A stretch of DNA of 64,000 nucleotides from Undaria pinnatifida (lineage: Eukaryota > Sar > Phaeophyceae > Laminariales > Alariaceae): contig JABAKD010000036.1 of the NCBI GenBank assembly GCA_012845835.1, positions 930,001 to 994,000 on the forward strand, read 5' to 3'. Below, piece by piece: positions 44,301-56,750 of this stretch. Numbering within the stretch: the stretch's first letter is position 1; every line of letters begins with the position of its first letter. The notes below the pieces were generated by a model. The model searched no databases and was not told the DNA's origin. It saw only the letters and a program-made list of their open reading frames with translations. A program made the position numbers and the translations under genes.

Positions 44301-45840
44301 TCTTGCTTACTCTGAGTATGGTACTGTGGTAAATCTCAAGCGTTTGCACTGTGTGTGGTAAATCTTAAACGTGCGAAACGGCTGGATAAATATGTCTACG
44401 AAGTATATATTCTATTCAGCCAGTTTTTCCCACCAAGATTTCTCCACGGCATTCCCCACTCCGCCGAGTTTGCCAGGACGACGCATATATGCGTTTGATC
44501 GTCAAGCCAAGGGGAGAAGGGGCAGAGTGGGTATGACCTGAGCGACAAGAAGGTGTTTCCTCCGTTAGGTGGCTAAACAAGCGGTGAAACAAGCGGCGTT
44601 GGTCGCGGGTTGCTGTGTTTATGAATCTGCCCGTATTCGAATACAGCCCTATACTTAGTCTTAAATTACATGCAAGCACATTTGCTGCCCGCTCCCTGTC
44701 CGTCCGTTGCTCGTCGTACCCATGTATGTGATCATATTCGCATTTAGTTAGCTGCTTATCTGATCTCGTGATCGAAGTCGTGTTTGTTCGTCAACAAACT
44801 AATGCCGGCATGCTTCATTACCAAATATGCTGCTGAACTCAAAATACAATAAGATTGCAATGAACACCAGCAGCCAGTAAAGTCAGTTGCCACGAAGTTT
44901 CACCCCTCCTCGATGCGGGCCTTTGCGCCTACAGCGTCAGCCCATTACCTGTGGAGTAGAAAAGCCACTTCGTCTTCCACCCCATATGCTTGGAGGCGAT
45001 TAACAATTTCCGGTGTAATCGAAAACGTATACAATAATTGGAATACACACTAATCATTGTGCAAGGACACTACTAGTGTACTGTAACAGTGTCGCTAGAC
45101 GTTTACCACGCGGCATATACGGTGGGGCTGTATCATCTTGTCCGGGTGCTACAGCGACGCCGGCCCTGACCCGAGGATAAAACCTCACCATCGGCCATAC
45201 ACAGCATCATATTCACGGTCTAACGTACGTGTTTGACGCCATCATAGGGTTTGATTTGGACGGCATAGGCACGTCACCAGACATTCACCGCACCAATGCA
45301 CCGACTACGGCACAGCGGGTTTGCTCCGTGCACGCTCAGTCTACCGTTAGGCAACAGATCAACCCGCCATATAACACAATCTTGAAGAGCAATTCCAGGT
45401 GTACAGACACAGGGACAATGCACCCGCTCGTGCCGTTTTATACAGGCGACCAAATGTCTTGATTAGTACGAATACTCGAGGTGGAAATGATAGTCGGCAA
45501 GTTTGCAAGTTTACCACCACCGACAACGGAGCCAATGTCAAGGCCTTGGCCGCGCGCTCAGGAAGAAGAGTATAAAAGAGGAGAGATAGATAGAAAGAGC
45601 AAATATGCCCAGACTAGCCAACAGTCGTCATAACCAAAAAGTCGCGCTCACATCCTCAACACAGTGGTAGCTTGTCAAGCGCACTGGGAAGAAAGATAAC
45701 ACTTCAGGGGGGCAGAGATGCTAAACCATGACTGGACAGCAAGTTCAAAGCACCCCCCCCCCCAAGGATTTCAACCCCCTGCGCGGTCTAGCATGGGCGT
45801 GGATAAAAGTAGAAAATGCTGGAGTAAAAGGAGAAGGTTT
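44300..45840. other. Unassigned region
   Basis: No gene or repeat recognised. A poly(C) run lies near 45752-45764. Frames of up to 87 codons show no motif. Confidence 0.35.
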
Positions 45841-45844
45841 GTAG

Positions 45845-47183
45845 ATGACAAAATCAAGAACAAAGAACGACCTCATAACAGGCACGCATAGTCTGACCCC
45901 ATCCAGAACGAACTTGTCACCTGTTCAACAAGGCCAGGCCCTTTTCCCCCAGAAGCTCAAGTTTCCGGATATGCCCCAACTGGGGGGGGTTGCAATCTGG
46001 TTATTGCAAACTGTTTCCCTGAAGGCGGAGAAGATTCAAGTTCGTCCATCTACGGGGATAGAGAGCACCTGCTGTGTCCTGGAAAAGAAGGAACGTTTAA
46101 AGATCGCTAGTCTACTGGCGTCTACGGCAACCGTTATCTGAAACGGCGAGTCAGGTTTGGGAATGGAGGAGGAGTGCCTCCGGAGCGTAGTCGCCGCAAA
46201 AGTACTGGAAACGACGCCCGACATTTGCCCGGTCCGACGCTAGCTAAGCGTCGCGTTGGAAGAAGGGGGGGCAACGCCAGGCAGGCAGCGGCGAAGAGAG
46301 GAGGAAGGTGTTTACGCTGAAAACGGGCCATGATCGGGACGCCCGCTTTGTGCCGGCGATAGTTATACGTCGGGCAGGGGGGATGTTGAAGAGCTACGAA
46401 CGCCAGGGCGCTCGAGGCGCCCGCATTATTCTGAGATACGTGATAGCTGGCCGGACCAGTATTACGAGGAGGGTGCATCGTGTAAAGTGGAGATTATGTC
46501 GTCGGATAGGCCCTCCACAGCACGATCTAGGAAAAGGAAGGATGTCCCGGGCGCAGGAATCCTTCCGGGAAAACGTGGGACTCCCGTTTCGGGACTTCTC
46601 ACCGACGCCGCCTTGGAGTTGTTATTCCGACCATGAGATGAAAGATCAAAGTTATACCACCTGTCCAAGCCACTATATGTGTCCTACCATCGAGCCATCA
46701 AACGTGTACGCTGCTCTTGCCCCACTCGTAATCTACCTGCCCGTAAAACCGTGTGTACCTGTTCTGGCAACGTCAGCACTGCCGTAATACCATTGCGTGG
46801 CTGCCAGCCACTTCTTGAGCTCTACGTACAACCCGCTCGGCTGCATCAAAGTGGGATCATTCTGGACAGCTGCCATAGGGCGCCACGCTGCCCTAACAGC
46901 GAACCACGATATTTTCGAGTCTTTTGGATTCGTGCTCGATGCTGCTGCGCCCGTGAAACGACAGTTCCTGACGTCTGCCCCTCCCGAAGGCGCATGTGCG
47001 GCTTCGAGCTCGCCAAACTTTACGCGTTTGAGCGAGTTAATTTCACGCGGAAGCTTTAGCCTGCTGGGCAAGATGGACACCGCCCTTGAAGTGTCCAAGC
47101 CTGGAGAGAAATCGGTCGCAAAATCGAATAAGAGAAAGACTAGCGGTGGAGGAGCTCAACCCAGCCGCGCGCCTCCGGATTGA
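45845..47183 (+). pseudogene. Candidate gag-like ORF region of a DIRS-like element (plus strand)
   Basis: Several overlapping plus-strand frames look protein-like but are broken by frameshifts. One at 45845-46141 has FPDMPQLGGVAIWLLQTVSLKAE; one at 46797-47183 has LSSTYNPLGCIKVGSFWTAA and ends in a basic KRKTSGGGAQP tail. They lie directly upstream of sequence shared with DIRS 5' regions (47325 onward), so a gag-type ORF is a reasonable reading. No diagnostic domain is visible. Confidence 0.35.
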
Positions 47184-47324
47184 CGGTGCAGCGCAGTTAT
47201 AGTTGTTCGTGACCGGCCTCAAGCAGGACGCCAACCCAGCTGCACCGTGCTATTTTGCGTGTCGGGGATTGCAATGTACTCGCAACAACTGCGCAGATAT
47301 ATCAACGATTGAGAGCAAACTTAT

Positions 47325-48940
47325 CAGAGAAAATGAAATAAACCGATTTCTCTGGCAGTATTCGAGAAGCTACGTGGATCAATATATCACAAGAGAGAAT
47401 TCTGGCACGAAAAGCGCGGAACAGAGCCCACGAAGTATGACAGGAAACACCTTTGCACTGTGCACGAAAGAAAAATCGGTTCTGGGAGCTGAAAATAAGC
47501 GGTCTAACGGTAGGCAGACAGATGAGTCAACAACCGACGCTCGAAAGAGAATGTTGCGGAACAGACAGCCTTAGGGCGGTTAGGGGCCTCCTTGGTTCAG
47601 GGCGGCGTCGGAACAAAAATTAAGAGTGATAGGTCTGGTCAGGCTTCAGAGTGCAGAGCAGCAAACATTCGAGACCGAATTATGATGATGTGACACCTTT
47701 GAATCCGAGAGAGACCTCGCGGGCCTAATGTCAAGCAAGCAGAAAAGAAGAGACCTCCCTCTAGACAGAGTAGGAGAAAAAAAGTGGTAGCTTTAGTCAG
47801 GCTTTCATAGTGCAGAACAGCAAACATTCGAGATCGAGGTATGATGATCTAACACCTCAAGTATTAGGCGAGCAGAAAAAAAAAATAACTTGCTTAATTA
47901 AAAGACAGAGTGAGAAATTTCAGAACGAACACGGTTGTAGACAGAAGGGTAAGGGTCTGGGAGACTTCAATCGGGGAGAGACGTCCCCAGTGGAAGACAC
48001 CTTAGAAAAGGAAAAGAAGCGCTAGAAAGAGTTATAGAAATCAGGAAAAATTCTAGACAGCATTTTAATGTCCTGACAGTCCAGAGCCCAGGAGATCCTC
48101 CCGGTTGCAGGGCACGTTTCGTAGAAAAGAGAAGAAAGGTAGCTCTGGACAGAGCTGCTTAGGTCAAAACAGTTGAAAGTCTAGACAGAGTTACAATGAT
48201 TTCACACCCCCGTTTCCGGAGGCCTATTGGGAAAAAGGTAACGCACTTTCACCCGGCGCAAGAGAGACCTCTGAGACAGGGTTGATGCAATGCTGGCGAG
48301 AGTAATCTAAAGCGATGAAAATAATCGAGAACGCAAAAAACATATTCCTGCAGTAAACGAGTCGGTATTACAGGTAGCACCTATTAATCGAGTAGAAACT
48401 TACCACAGCCAAGCGCAAACACGCAAGAAATGTTGCAAAGAGGAGAAACAAGCAAGAATTGCCGAACTCAACTGGAAATGGATTGGAATCAAGTCAAAGC
48501 ATCGATGGCAAGCAAAGCACAGGATCTGACCACCAACAAGCGAATCATTCGCGGGATGGCAGAGACGTGTAGAGAGTTGTTACACTTAAGAGAGGGTTGG
48601 GTGGTAAACATGGCTGTCGGCATCGGAAGCACTCTGTTGTCACCTCCGCCGTCCGTCGATCAGATCAAACGCTACGTTTGGGGACGTGAAAGGTTTTCCA
48701 GGGATTGACGAGCTTATAGACAACATCCACAACAGAGTTCCAGTAAATTCGACCATCACAAACCTTGACCCAACCAAAAAATGGTACTCACAGTGGCGTA
48801 CGAGAGCACATGTACTTGGTGTGGAAAAAGTTGTTCGACAACATAATACGAAATTCGGTCCTTGTGTTCAACAAAGATTTAGCGTCTTTGATCAAGGTCC
48901 TACGTGGGGCACCCCTTACTTCAGTTGTTAAACACAAGAT
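47325..48940 (+). pseudogene. 5' part of a DIRS-like element in plus orientation (left inverted arm)
   Basis: Aligns in reverse with 52335-54512: TCTGGCACGAAAAGCGCGGA, tandem ~160-bp units with GCAAACATTCGAGACCGA, then a coding part at 48430-48940. That frame reads MAETCRELLHLREGWVVN, DELIDNIHNRVPVNSTITNL and DPTKK, the same protein as on the minus strand at 52340-52614. It stops abruptly at about 48940, where minus-strand DIRS sequence begins. Confidence 0.75.
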
Positions 48941-49421
48941 AGCGTTTGGTTGGGATATGGTACGAAAAAAAACAATCAAAACCTTCCTTAACACTCTCCT
49001 ACCCGCTGGTCCTCTCTTTGCACTCTGACGTTCTTTAAGCCTGCTCCTCGGCTACCCGCTTCGTTGGTACCGACAATCTGATCGACATCAAATCCTACCT
49101 ATTTGCACTTCTCATGTCCCTCCTACCCGACAATTCTCACAACGCTTCTTCGCAAACTTTATATTCAAACTGTTCGAAAATTTCCATTTGTTATATTTGG
49201 CTCAAGAATCGTGGTATTAATTTTACGGAGTAAATAAAATAATGCCTGCGAAGACATTACGGGGAAACAATGGGATATGCTCCCACACAAATACCTCGGG
49301 CTAACCCGCTTCTTACTGTACGTCTTTGCTCACTACCCGAGAAAAACAGTACAACTGGCCACAGCCTTCTCCATTGGGAAGCCCGAAAATCTTACACTAC
49401 TTTAGTTTCGTTTTCTTTTAG

Positions 49422-50450
49422 TTACCTTTTAGTTAGTGCTTCTGAAACAAACTCAGCTCCCTCACCCCCTGCTCTTACATAAATCATGAATGCCAGTGAC
49501 TCCCATCTACCTGCTCTGTGAATCTGAACATCGGATGCATCTTGGGCGGCTAGCTGAGTGGCCTCTGCGATCCTGCCTGAGTGTAGCGCGTACTGGACCG
49601 GCACTCTACCCAAACTACCAACTATCCGTCTCAACGCCTTCATGGCAATCGTGCGCATGTCCATCGTCCATCTGGTCGCCGACTGAATCTGCGTCAGAGG
49701 TGGTGATCCATCCAACTCTGGATGAATGTCAAGAAGATCCAACAGAATTTCCAGCGGCCCGTTATTCTTTCCATCCCCAACCCCTTCATTTCCTATCACT
49801 CTCTGTTCTATGTCACGAACGCTCCCAACCTTTACTTGTCTGATTTCGATGCACGGAACGTCCCTCCTACTCTGTCTACGGTTTTCTTGTCTTCCCACGG
49901 GAGTTGGAAAGCTCCGGCAAAGAAAACCAAGTCTCTTCTAGTGAGGCAGAAGTCAGGGTGCACGAGTCCGTTACCGTAGGCCCTGATCTCAAGAGGCTCG
50001 ACACAAAAGATGAAATGACAAAGCATATCCGCGCCGGACTACCGATCCCTCCGGTCCTACCTCGATGACCCTATCCACCAGTTCGGTTAACGTGTTATGT
50101 GTTCGAACTTCCGGTGGCGAGAAACTAACAATGTTTCACATGTCCAAGATATGCGGCAACTAAGCAGCCCGCGAAGGACCCTTGCGTGAGTGACCAGCAC
50201 GGACACAGAGGCACCCCTGCATGGCAGTGGTCAGTCCATACTGGCCGAAATTGTTATATCCTAGCCCGGGGGCGTACGTCAGACTTTCCGTGAGCTCTAT
50301 CGATTCCTTTTTCTACCGCAAGCACCATGCAGTGAGACGTAGGCAACTCCCACCGCGCAAACATTTTGTCGAAATACTTAATATCCCCGGATCGTTTGAC
50401 TTCGGTTTTCGAACGCAAAGCATCGCAGGGCCGTGAAATTTGTCAACGCC
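49422..50450 (-). pseudogene. DIRS tyrosine recombinase
   Basis: The C-terminal part is an open frame (49422-49898) with the signature ALHSGRIAEATQLAAQDASD (the H-x-x-R box), QIHRAGRWESLAFMIYVR (GRW and the nucleophilic Tyr) and GGEGAEFVSEAL. The box I arginine region (CRAS / EIRAYGNGLVHPDFCLTRRD) is upstream at about 49910-50015 but split by a frameshift. The N-terminal SAM-like part reaches about 50440. It would integrate a circular DNA intermediate by site-specific recombination. Key residues R, H, R, W and Y are visible, but not in one frame. Confidence 0.85.
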
Positions 50451-50739
50451 TTTTACTGCTGCGTCTACCCCATCCTTTTTTGCGAACAGAGGACTCTTGC
50501 CTAAGCGCAAGGGTCTCGACCAGCCCGTCCACTTCGTCCGGATTTCCTCCCTCTCCAGCATGTATTCCTGCTTGGCGAGGTTGGTACATGTTCACTTTTT
50601 TGCATCCCATGTCATTGCGTTTCATACCTTGCCATCAATGTACTCATCGGGAAATACGGGTTGTAGCATTGTATAAATAAAAAAAAGCGGCCACTGTCAC
50701 CGATGCCCTGTTCTCTCCACTCTCTTGTCACTAACGACC

Positions 50740-50900
50740 GCAGGTTGCCAGCAATCTCGTCCTTCGGACATCTAGAAATTCCGTCGGCTATTGGGGTTCT
50801 GCACTCCCGAGATATGTTTAGCTACATGACTCCAACCGCTCGTCATTTCAACTTCAAGTCTGCCCAGCAATCTCATAGATAAGAAGCGCGTTTGCCGCGC
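50740..50900 (-). pseudogene. DIRS RNase H C-terminal part
   Basis: On the minus strand the sequence reads MRLLGRLEVEMTSGWSHVAK then HISGVQNP, and after a 1-nt shift IADGISRCPKDEIAGN. This HI.GV.N..ADGISR signature is the end of the DIRS RNase H. The remainder (50900-51420) is too degraded for me to place. Confidence 0.65.
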
Positions 50901-51420
50901 GATCCGCTACGTCTGTCAACCCACGACACGGCGGTAACATTGTCTCCTCTCAACAGCACTGGGTCTCCCTCGGTTTACTGGTCTGTCTTGCAACATGACT
51001 TGGGTCACAAGCGCTGTCAATACTACGCCACACAGTTCGAATAGGTTAATTGTGGTTGTTTCTTGTCCTATGGTTACGGTCTGGTCTTTTCACAACTGCA
51101 ACAAGTTAGTGTCCAGGTCATATCTCCGGTATACTCTAAGCTCGAGGCAAAATCCACCTACTTCCGTAAAACTCGCGTTTTAATAATACCGTTGTGCTGG
51201 AGGTCTTCCTACGTGCGTGAAAAATGTTGCTTCGAGTGACTACCATGGCCTACCAGCTGCTGGTCAATTGCCCATTTCCAAAAGGCAATGTCAATTGTGG
51301 AACTCCCAACCGAGCTTCACGACTTTCTGCGCCCGTTTTTTTGGGTTTTGACGTTTTTATGCAGATCAGTCAGATGCAGGAGCTGCCAAACAAAATGTCT
51401 ACCTGATCTTACCACGTATT

Positions 51421-52334
51421 TTAATTTTCACAATTTTTCACGCCATACTCAACACATCTCGCGCTCGCGTATACTGATTTGCGTTTTGCCAGTCCTGCTC
51501 TGATGTGTCTCGAATGGCATCTGACCCTTTCTTTGGTGATAAGTGCGTCTACGATTGAATTCCGATCAGTGCTCTCTTTTGGTGCTAATATTGGCTTGTT
51601 CTCTTTCTCTCCTGATCCAACTAGTACCATGTTATCCGAGTCGAGGGAAGCCGAAGCTACAAGTGCCGTTTGATCGAATGAGTCGACCTGTACGCTAGCC
51701 ATGATGGAGTCGTCAACATAAACCGATGTAAAGAAGGGCTCATTGGGTCCTCCCTCTTGGAATGCGGTCACTTTCACTCCAGGCGGCGAGTTGAGTGGGT
51801 TTCTTGGTTTCCCGCGGGCCTACAATTTTGACATGCGACATCATTGCTTTTCCATCGGCCAGAATAAGCGCCCTCTCTACGATGGTATTACAGTGAGCGT
51901 TTTCAGCAGCTGGGGCCATGAGACCCCAGCACCCGGGTGAAGCTGCGTATTTAAACGTAAGCCGAAAATCTGATCCCAAAACATGATCGACCATGTCGCA
52001 AAAGGTTCTGCGTTTGCTGGGGTGTTACTCTCACATTCCTGAACGCATCCGTTACATCTGCCTTCGCCGACAAAATTCGTTTTTGAGGGAACCTTGTTCG
52101 GAGATCATTTAGCGCCTGTAATAGTGTTGTAAGGGCTTTCCCGCAGAGGCATTTCGGCACTTCTTCTGTATGTGTATCTTTGTTTAATCCTCCCTTCTTT
52201 CCTCTATCTGCTTGTATGTCAAAAGAGTAGTCGATGATAATTCTTATGTTGTTTGTAACAATTGCACTAAGGCGTGCCATACCTTGGCCTTTGATCGACG
52301 ACGCTGAATCTCTGTTGATGTCTAATGCCATCAA
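51421..52334 (-). pseudogene. DIRS reverse transcriptase
   Basis: Minus-strand pieces: RIIIDYSFDIQAD and SAKADVTDAFRNVRV (first palm Asp, about 52045-52270), HCNTIVERALILADGKAMMS (about 51840-51905), and TSVYVDDSIMASVQVDSFDQ (catalytic YVDD, about 51690-51735), then ILAPKESTDRNSIVDAL. The pieces are in different frames. Compared with 37123-37584, this copy lacks the GFTINTHTMRIS segment through a short deletion near 51540. Confidence 0.85.
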
Positions 52335-53096
52335 ACAACTTTTCCCGCACCAAGTCCATGTGCTTTATTTTTAACGCACCACTATTATTACCGTACTGCA
52401 AGGCTCTATTGGGGTCAAGGTGTGTGACTGTCGAGTTTGCTGGAACGCTGTTTTGGATGATGTCTATGAGCTTGTCAATTTCTGGAAAAACTTTTACGTC
52501 TCTAAAGTAGCGTTTGACCTGATCGAAAAACACCAAAATGCTTCCGATGCCGCCGGCCACGTTTCCCACTCTGCTCTCTCTTACGTGTAGCAGCTCTGTA
52601 CACGTCTCTGCCATTCCGCGAATTATTCGCTTCTTGGTGGTGGGATCCTGTGCTTGGCTTGCTATCGATGCTTTGGCTTGATTTCATTTCCAGTTGAGTT
52701 CGGCAATTCTTACTTGTTTGTCCTCTTGGCAACCTTGCGTGTTTGCGCTTGGCTGTAGTAAGGTTCTACTCGACTACCAGGTGCTACCTGTAGTACCCAC
52801 TCGTGTAGGGATTTGTTTTTTGCGGTCTTGCTTCTTTTCGTTGCTTTTGAGAACTCTCGCCAGCATGGATTGCATCGACCCTGTCTCAGAGGTTTCTTTT
52901 GAGCAAGGTGAAAAAGCGTTACCCTTTTCCTGATTGGCCTCCTCCGGAACGGGGGGTGTCAAATCATTGAAACTCTGTCCAGGATTTCAACTGTTTTGAC
53001 CTAAACAGCGCTCTTTAGCGCTACCTTTCTTCTCTTCCCTACGGAACGTGTCCTGCGACCGGGAGGACTCTTCTGGGCTCTAGTGTTAAGGACTTA

Positions 53097-53748
53097 GTGG
53101 GGTATTAGTCCGTTTGACCACTTGCAACTGGTTAACCCATAGCTTGCCCAATCTAAGCCTTGTAACACTAGGCTGTCAGGACATCAGAATTCCGTCTAAA
53201 ATTTTCGCCGTCCTGGTTTTTTTAACTGTCTAGATCTACTACGCTTCATTTCTGTTCCTAAGGTGTTTTCCACCGGGGAGGTCTCTCCCCGATTCATCTC
53301 TCTCAAACCCCACAATTCTGCCTAAAACCGTGAGTGTTCTGAAATTTCTCTCTGTCTAGAGCAAGCTAGTTCGCCATGGGGAAATCTGAAAAAGTTTATT
53401 ATGGTGGATGTGGGGATCGAACCCACGACCCCAAAACCCATGGTCTGTCGACGACGCCATTTGTTAAGGAAATTAGTGGGGTACTAGTCCGTTTGACCAC
53501 TTGCAACTGGTTAACCCATAGCTTACCCAATCTAAGCCTTATAACACTAGGCTGTCAGGACATCAGAATTCCGTCTAAAATTTTCGCCGTCCTGGTTTTT
53601 TTAACTGTCTACATCTACTACGCTTCATTTCTGTTCCTAAGGCGTTTTCCACCGGGGAGGTCTCTCCCCGATTCATCTCTCTCAAACCCCACAATTCTGC
53701 CTAAAACCGTGAGTGTTCTGAAATTTCTCTCTGTCTAGAGCAAGCTAT
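53097..53748. repeat. 276-bp direct duplication around a 103-bp tRNA-like spacer
   Basis: GTGGGGTA(T/C)TAGTCCGTTT starts at 53097 and 53476 (period 379). Homology ends at GAGCAAGCTA in both. The spacer holds the tRNA-like sequence. The two copies differ by only a few bases. Confidence 0.9.
53398..53460 (-). tRNA. tRNA-like 3' half (truncated, probably not functional)
   Basis: On the minus strand, a perfect T arm (GTGGG-TTCGATC-CCCAC) is followed by ATCCACC and A, as in an acceptor 3' strand and discriminator base. Upstream, GACCATGGGTTTTGGGGTC resembles an anticodon arm with extra bases and a TGG/GGG (Pro) loop. The 5' acceptor strand GGTGGAT is missing. It could also be read on the plus strand as an unusually long primer-binding-site match. 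Confidence 0.35.
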
Positions 53749-54511
53749 CTTTTTTTCGGCTCGCCTAATAATAGGCTCCCGAGAGGTCTCTCTCGTATTC
53801 AAAGGTGTCACATCATCATAGTTTGGTCTCGAATGTTTGCTGTTCTGCACTCTGAAACCCTGACTAGAGCTACCACTTTTCTTTTTCGCACTGTCTATAT
53901 AGCAAGATATACTTTCTTCTGCTCGCTTTGTACTAGGCTCGCGAGAGGCCTCTCTCGGATTCAAAGGTTTAACATCATCATAATTCGGTCTCGAATGTTT
54001 GCTGTTCTGCACTCTGAAACCCTGACTATAGAGCTACCACTATTTTTTTTCTCACTCTGTCCAGACCGAGGTCTCTCCTTTTCTGCTCGACTGGTATTAG
54101 GCACCCAAACAGGCTCTCTCTGATTCAAAGGTGTCAAATCAACATAATTCGGTCTCGGCTGTTTGCTGTTCTACACTCTGAAAACCTGACTAGAGCTATC
54201 ACTTAAATCTTCATTCCGACGCTGCCCTGAACCGAGGAGGTCTATCCCCGCCCTAAGGCTGTCTGCTCCTCAACCTTCTGTTTAGAGCAGCTGATTGACA
54301 ACCTCATCAGTTTGCCTACCGCAACACCGCTTATTTTCAGCTCCCACAACCGTTTTTTCTTTCGTGCACAGTGTAAAGATGTTTTCAGTCAAACTTGGTG
54401 GGCTCTGCTCCGCGCTTTTCGTGCCAGGATTCACTCTTGTGATTATTTAATCTAGTTACGTACCTTGTCGACTGCTGCGAGAGGAATCGGTTCATTATAT
54501 TTTCTGTTGCA

Positions 54512-56500
54512 GCGGATTGACATGACGTTACATAAAATACGTAGCGGAATGATACCTAGGTCTGTACAACCCCAGGCAGTCTAGAAAGCGTGTCGCCCAC
54601 GAGCTCAGTCCAAAAAACACACAAAACCAAACGAGGGAAAAAGGAACCTGAACGAGACCCGGCACGAGTGTGAGTGACTGCGAACCGAGCTTGAGTACTG
54701 CGATCGTTACCGTAAGGTATTGTGAGAGGTTTCATCCGGAGATCTGGTATATTGTACGAGCGCTTGGAAGAGGACTGCGTAAGACGAGACTGTTGTTTGC
54801 AGGCAGCTGTTGCAACAAGACGGGAGGAATCAGCCTGAAGGTACACACGGAGGGGAAACGAGCTTATAATAGAAGCGGTGAGAGAGTTGGGACAAGAGAT
54901 TGGAGACTTGGGTACGTGTGTCTAAAATAGCTCCTTCTCCGTTCGTTTCATGGGGCTTCAGCTGGCATCCGTGTGGGTTGATAGTCTCGCTTGACGCAGG
55001 TAGACGTTCGGTCGTAAATGTGCAGGTAGAAGTACAGCAGCATGCCGGGCCATTTTTGGTTGAAATAATGCATAAAATAAAGTGGGGGAAAAAAGTAGGA
55101 GCAGTCTTAATATAAATGGACTTTACAGGATGTTGAAGAAAGTTCCATGGCAGTTTAACTCTATTTTTATCATGTTGAAAATCTCGCCTGAAGCAGCTTG
55201 AAGCAGTATCACGAACCCCACACGCTGCAGGATAACCACAGGCAGACACCGCAAAAATACAAGCAGCAGTACAGCAGGCCGCATGAGTGATAAGAATCGG
55301 TGGTCGTGATCTCTAGATAGTCGAGGCGAGGAATGAGACGCTTGATAGTTTACAAAATGAGGGAGTCACGCAATTCATGCTACGTACAGCCGTGCAGAGG
55401 GCAAACGAGATTCTCCCCGCTTTGACTCACTGTTTTTTGTATGCGATGCAGACGAAACGTTGGTACGTATAAATCAATGGCATAAATTGCTCCGCAAGGC
55501 ATGTATTTTTTTGCTTTCATTGCGTTCTTCGTGATCGTGCTTACTCTTGCGACGAGTGCTTCTGTATTGTTGTATCAGGTATGTATGCCATCGTGCTGTA
55601 TACGTGCGTATCATATGTTCTGTATGTCTTTGCAGGTTGTGACAGGTTGTATGTACGTAATGTGGCACGAGTGGTGTGGTGATGTCTTCGTGTTGGGCAT
55701 GTAGGAGACAGTGCGCGTATGGCCTCTGACTGACTCAAAATGCGCCAAAACCAGTTGAAAGCTAGACAAAGTAGACAAATCCAGGAGGCTGGCCAATGAC
55801 AGGTGCCCTAGCGTGTGATGTGCACTTTTTTTTTCTTTCTTTTTTTCAGTGCTGTACCTGTTTTGACACCAAACTGACCAGGTATACCTGATTTTGCCTA
55901 AAACTGTTTTTTTGTTTGTTTGGGTATCAGAACGTACTCAATCGATAACCGATGCATACAGCAAGCGATGGTACAATGCGATCTCACAACTGGAGTGTAT
56001 TGTAATTTTTACAAAATCCGTAAACCAAATTTTTCAAATTGTGAACTGGGAAAGATATACATTTATCCCTGCCTGCTAGTGAGCCTTGCTTACATGCAAG
56101 CTGGGGGGGTACTTATGTAGCCAGGATGGCGAGAAGGGAGTGACATGGACTGTTGAGCCAGTAACATAATGTAGTAATAAAAATAGTATACATCATTTGC
56201 TCATACATATACCTACTACTGCTGTATATATGGTCAAAACAGTGTACGGTCGTGAGTATAGAGTATTATATGTAGACGTTATTATAAGGGATACTTGTTT
56301 GTTGTACATTGTACAGAATAGTACACAGCTTGGTCTTTATACTGCGCGAAATCGTAATCTGCGAGCTGGGTTATTTTGGAAAAATATAGCAAGGGCTGAC
56401 TAAGTTGTATAAAATGTAGGAAACAGATTAAACAATACGAGACCATAGGACATCGGGAAAGGAAGGTCATTATTACTGATTACGAGTAAGTTCGTACTGG
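54512..56500. other. Unassigned region
   Basis: No gene or shared repeat recognised. One 67-codon frame at 55501-55704 is hydrophobic at its N-terminus (membrane-like) but has no other support. Confidence 0.35.
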
Positions 56501-56750
56501 TACGTGATGAATCACTGTGGAAATGTGCTTGCGTCCCTCATACAGATTAAAAATGAGTTCGGGTCTGTTAGTTGATCTACACTTGTTGCGTACTGTGAGA
56601 CGACCACGAGACAAGGTTTTTTTTTGCAGGCAATTTGGTTTTGGCCTTTGTGCTGGGGATTTTGTGTCTTCGCAGGTTGTACAGGCACTGCAAGGTCGTT
56701 CTCACAGGTGTTTCAAGAGTAGTGATACTGCAAACTGGTTCTGGTTTTTA

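Larger units (their letters stand above)
48945..52740 (-). mobile_element. DIRS-like (tyrosine recombinase) retroelement, degraded
   Basis: Minus-strand order: N-terminal ORF and RT fingers (52334-52614), RT palm, RNase H (about 50740-50900), then tyrosine recombinase (49422-50450) and a non-coding terminal block (48970-49370). Use of a tyrosine recombinase in place of a DDE integrase defines the DIRS order, and such elements make no target-site duplication; none is seen. Multiple frameshifts make this copy inactive. Related fragments in the window lie at 31080-32190, 36990-37761 plus 43925-44300, and 47325-48940. Confidence 0.85.
52335..54512 (-). pseudogene. 5' part of the DIRS-like element (right inverted arm)
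   Basis: Reverse match to 47325-48940. It contains the N-terminal ORF (52340-52740), a 276-bp duplication (53097-53372 and 53476-53748), and three tandem ~163-bp units (TTTGCTGTTCT at 53835, 53998 and 54161). It ends near the TCGTGCCAGGATTCACTCTT block. Coding is recognisable only in 52340-52740. Confidence 0.75.

Noticed and set aside
46134-47098. Minus-strand frames of 114 and 121 codons
   Set aside because: They overlap plus-strand frames that fit better as the DIRS-like upstream ORF; no motif on the minus strand.
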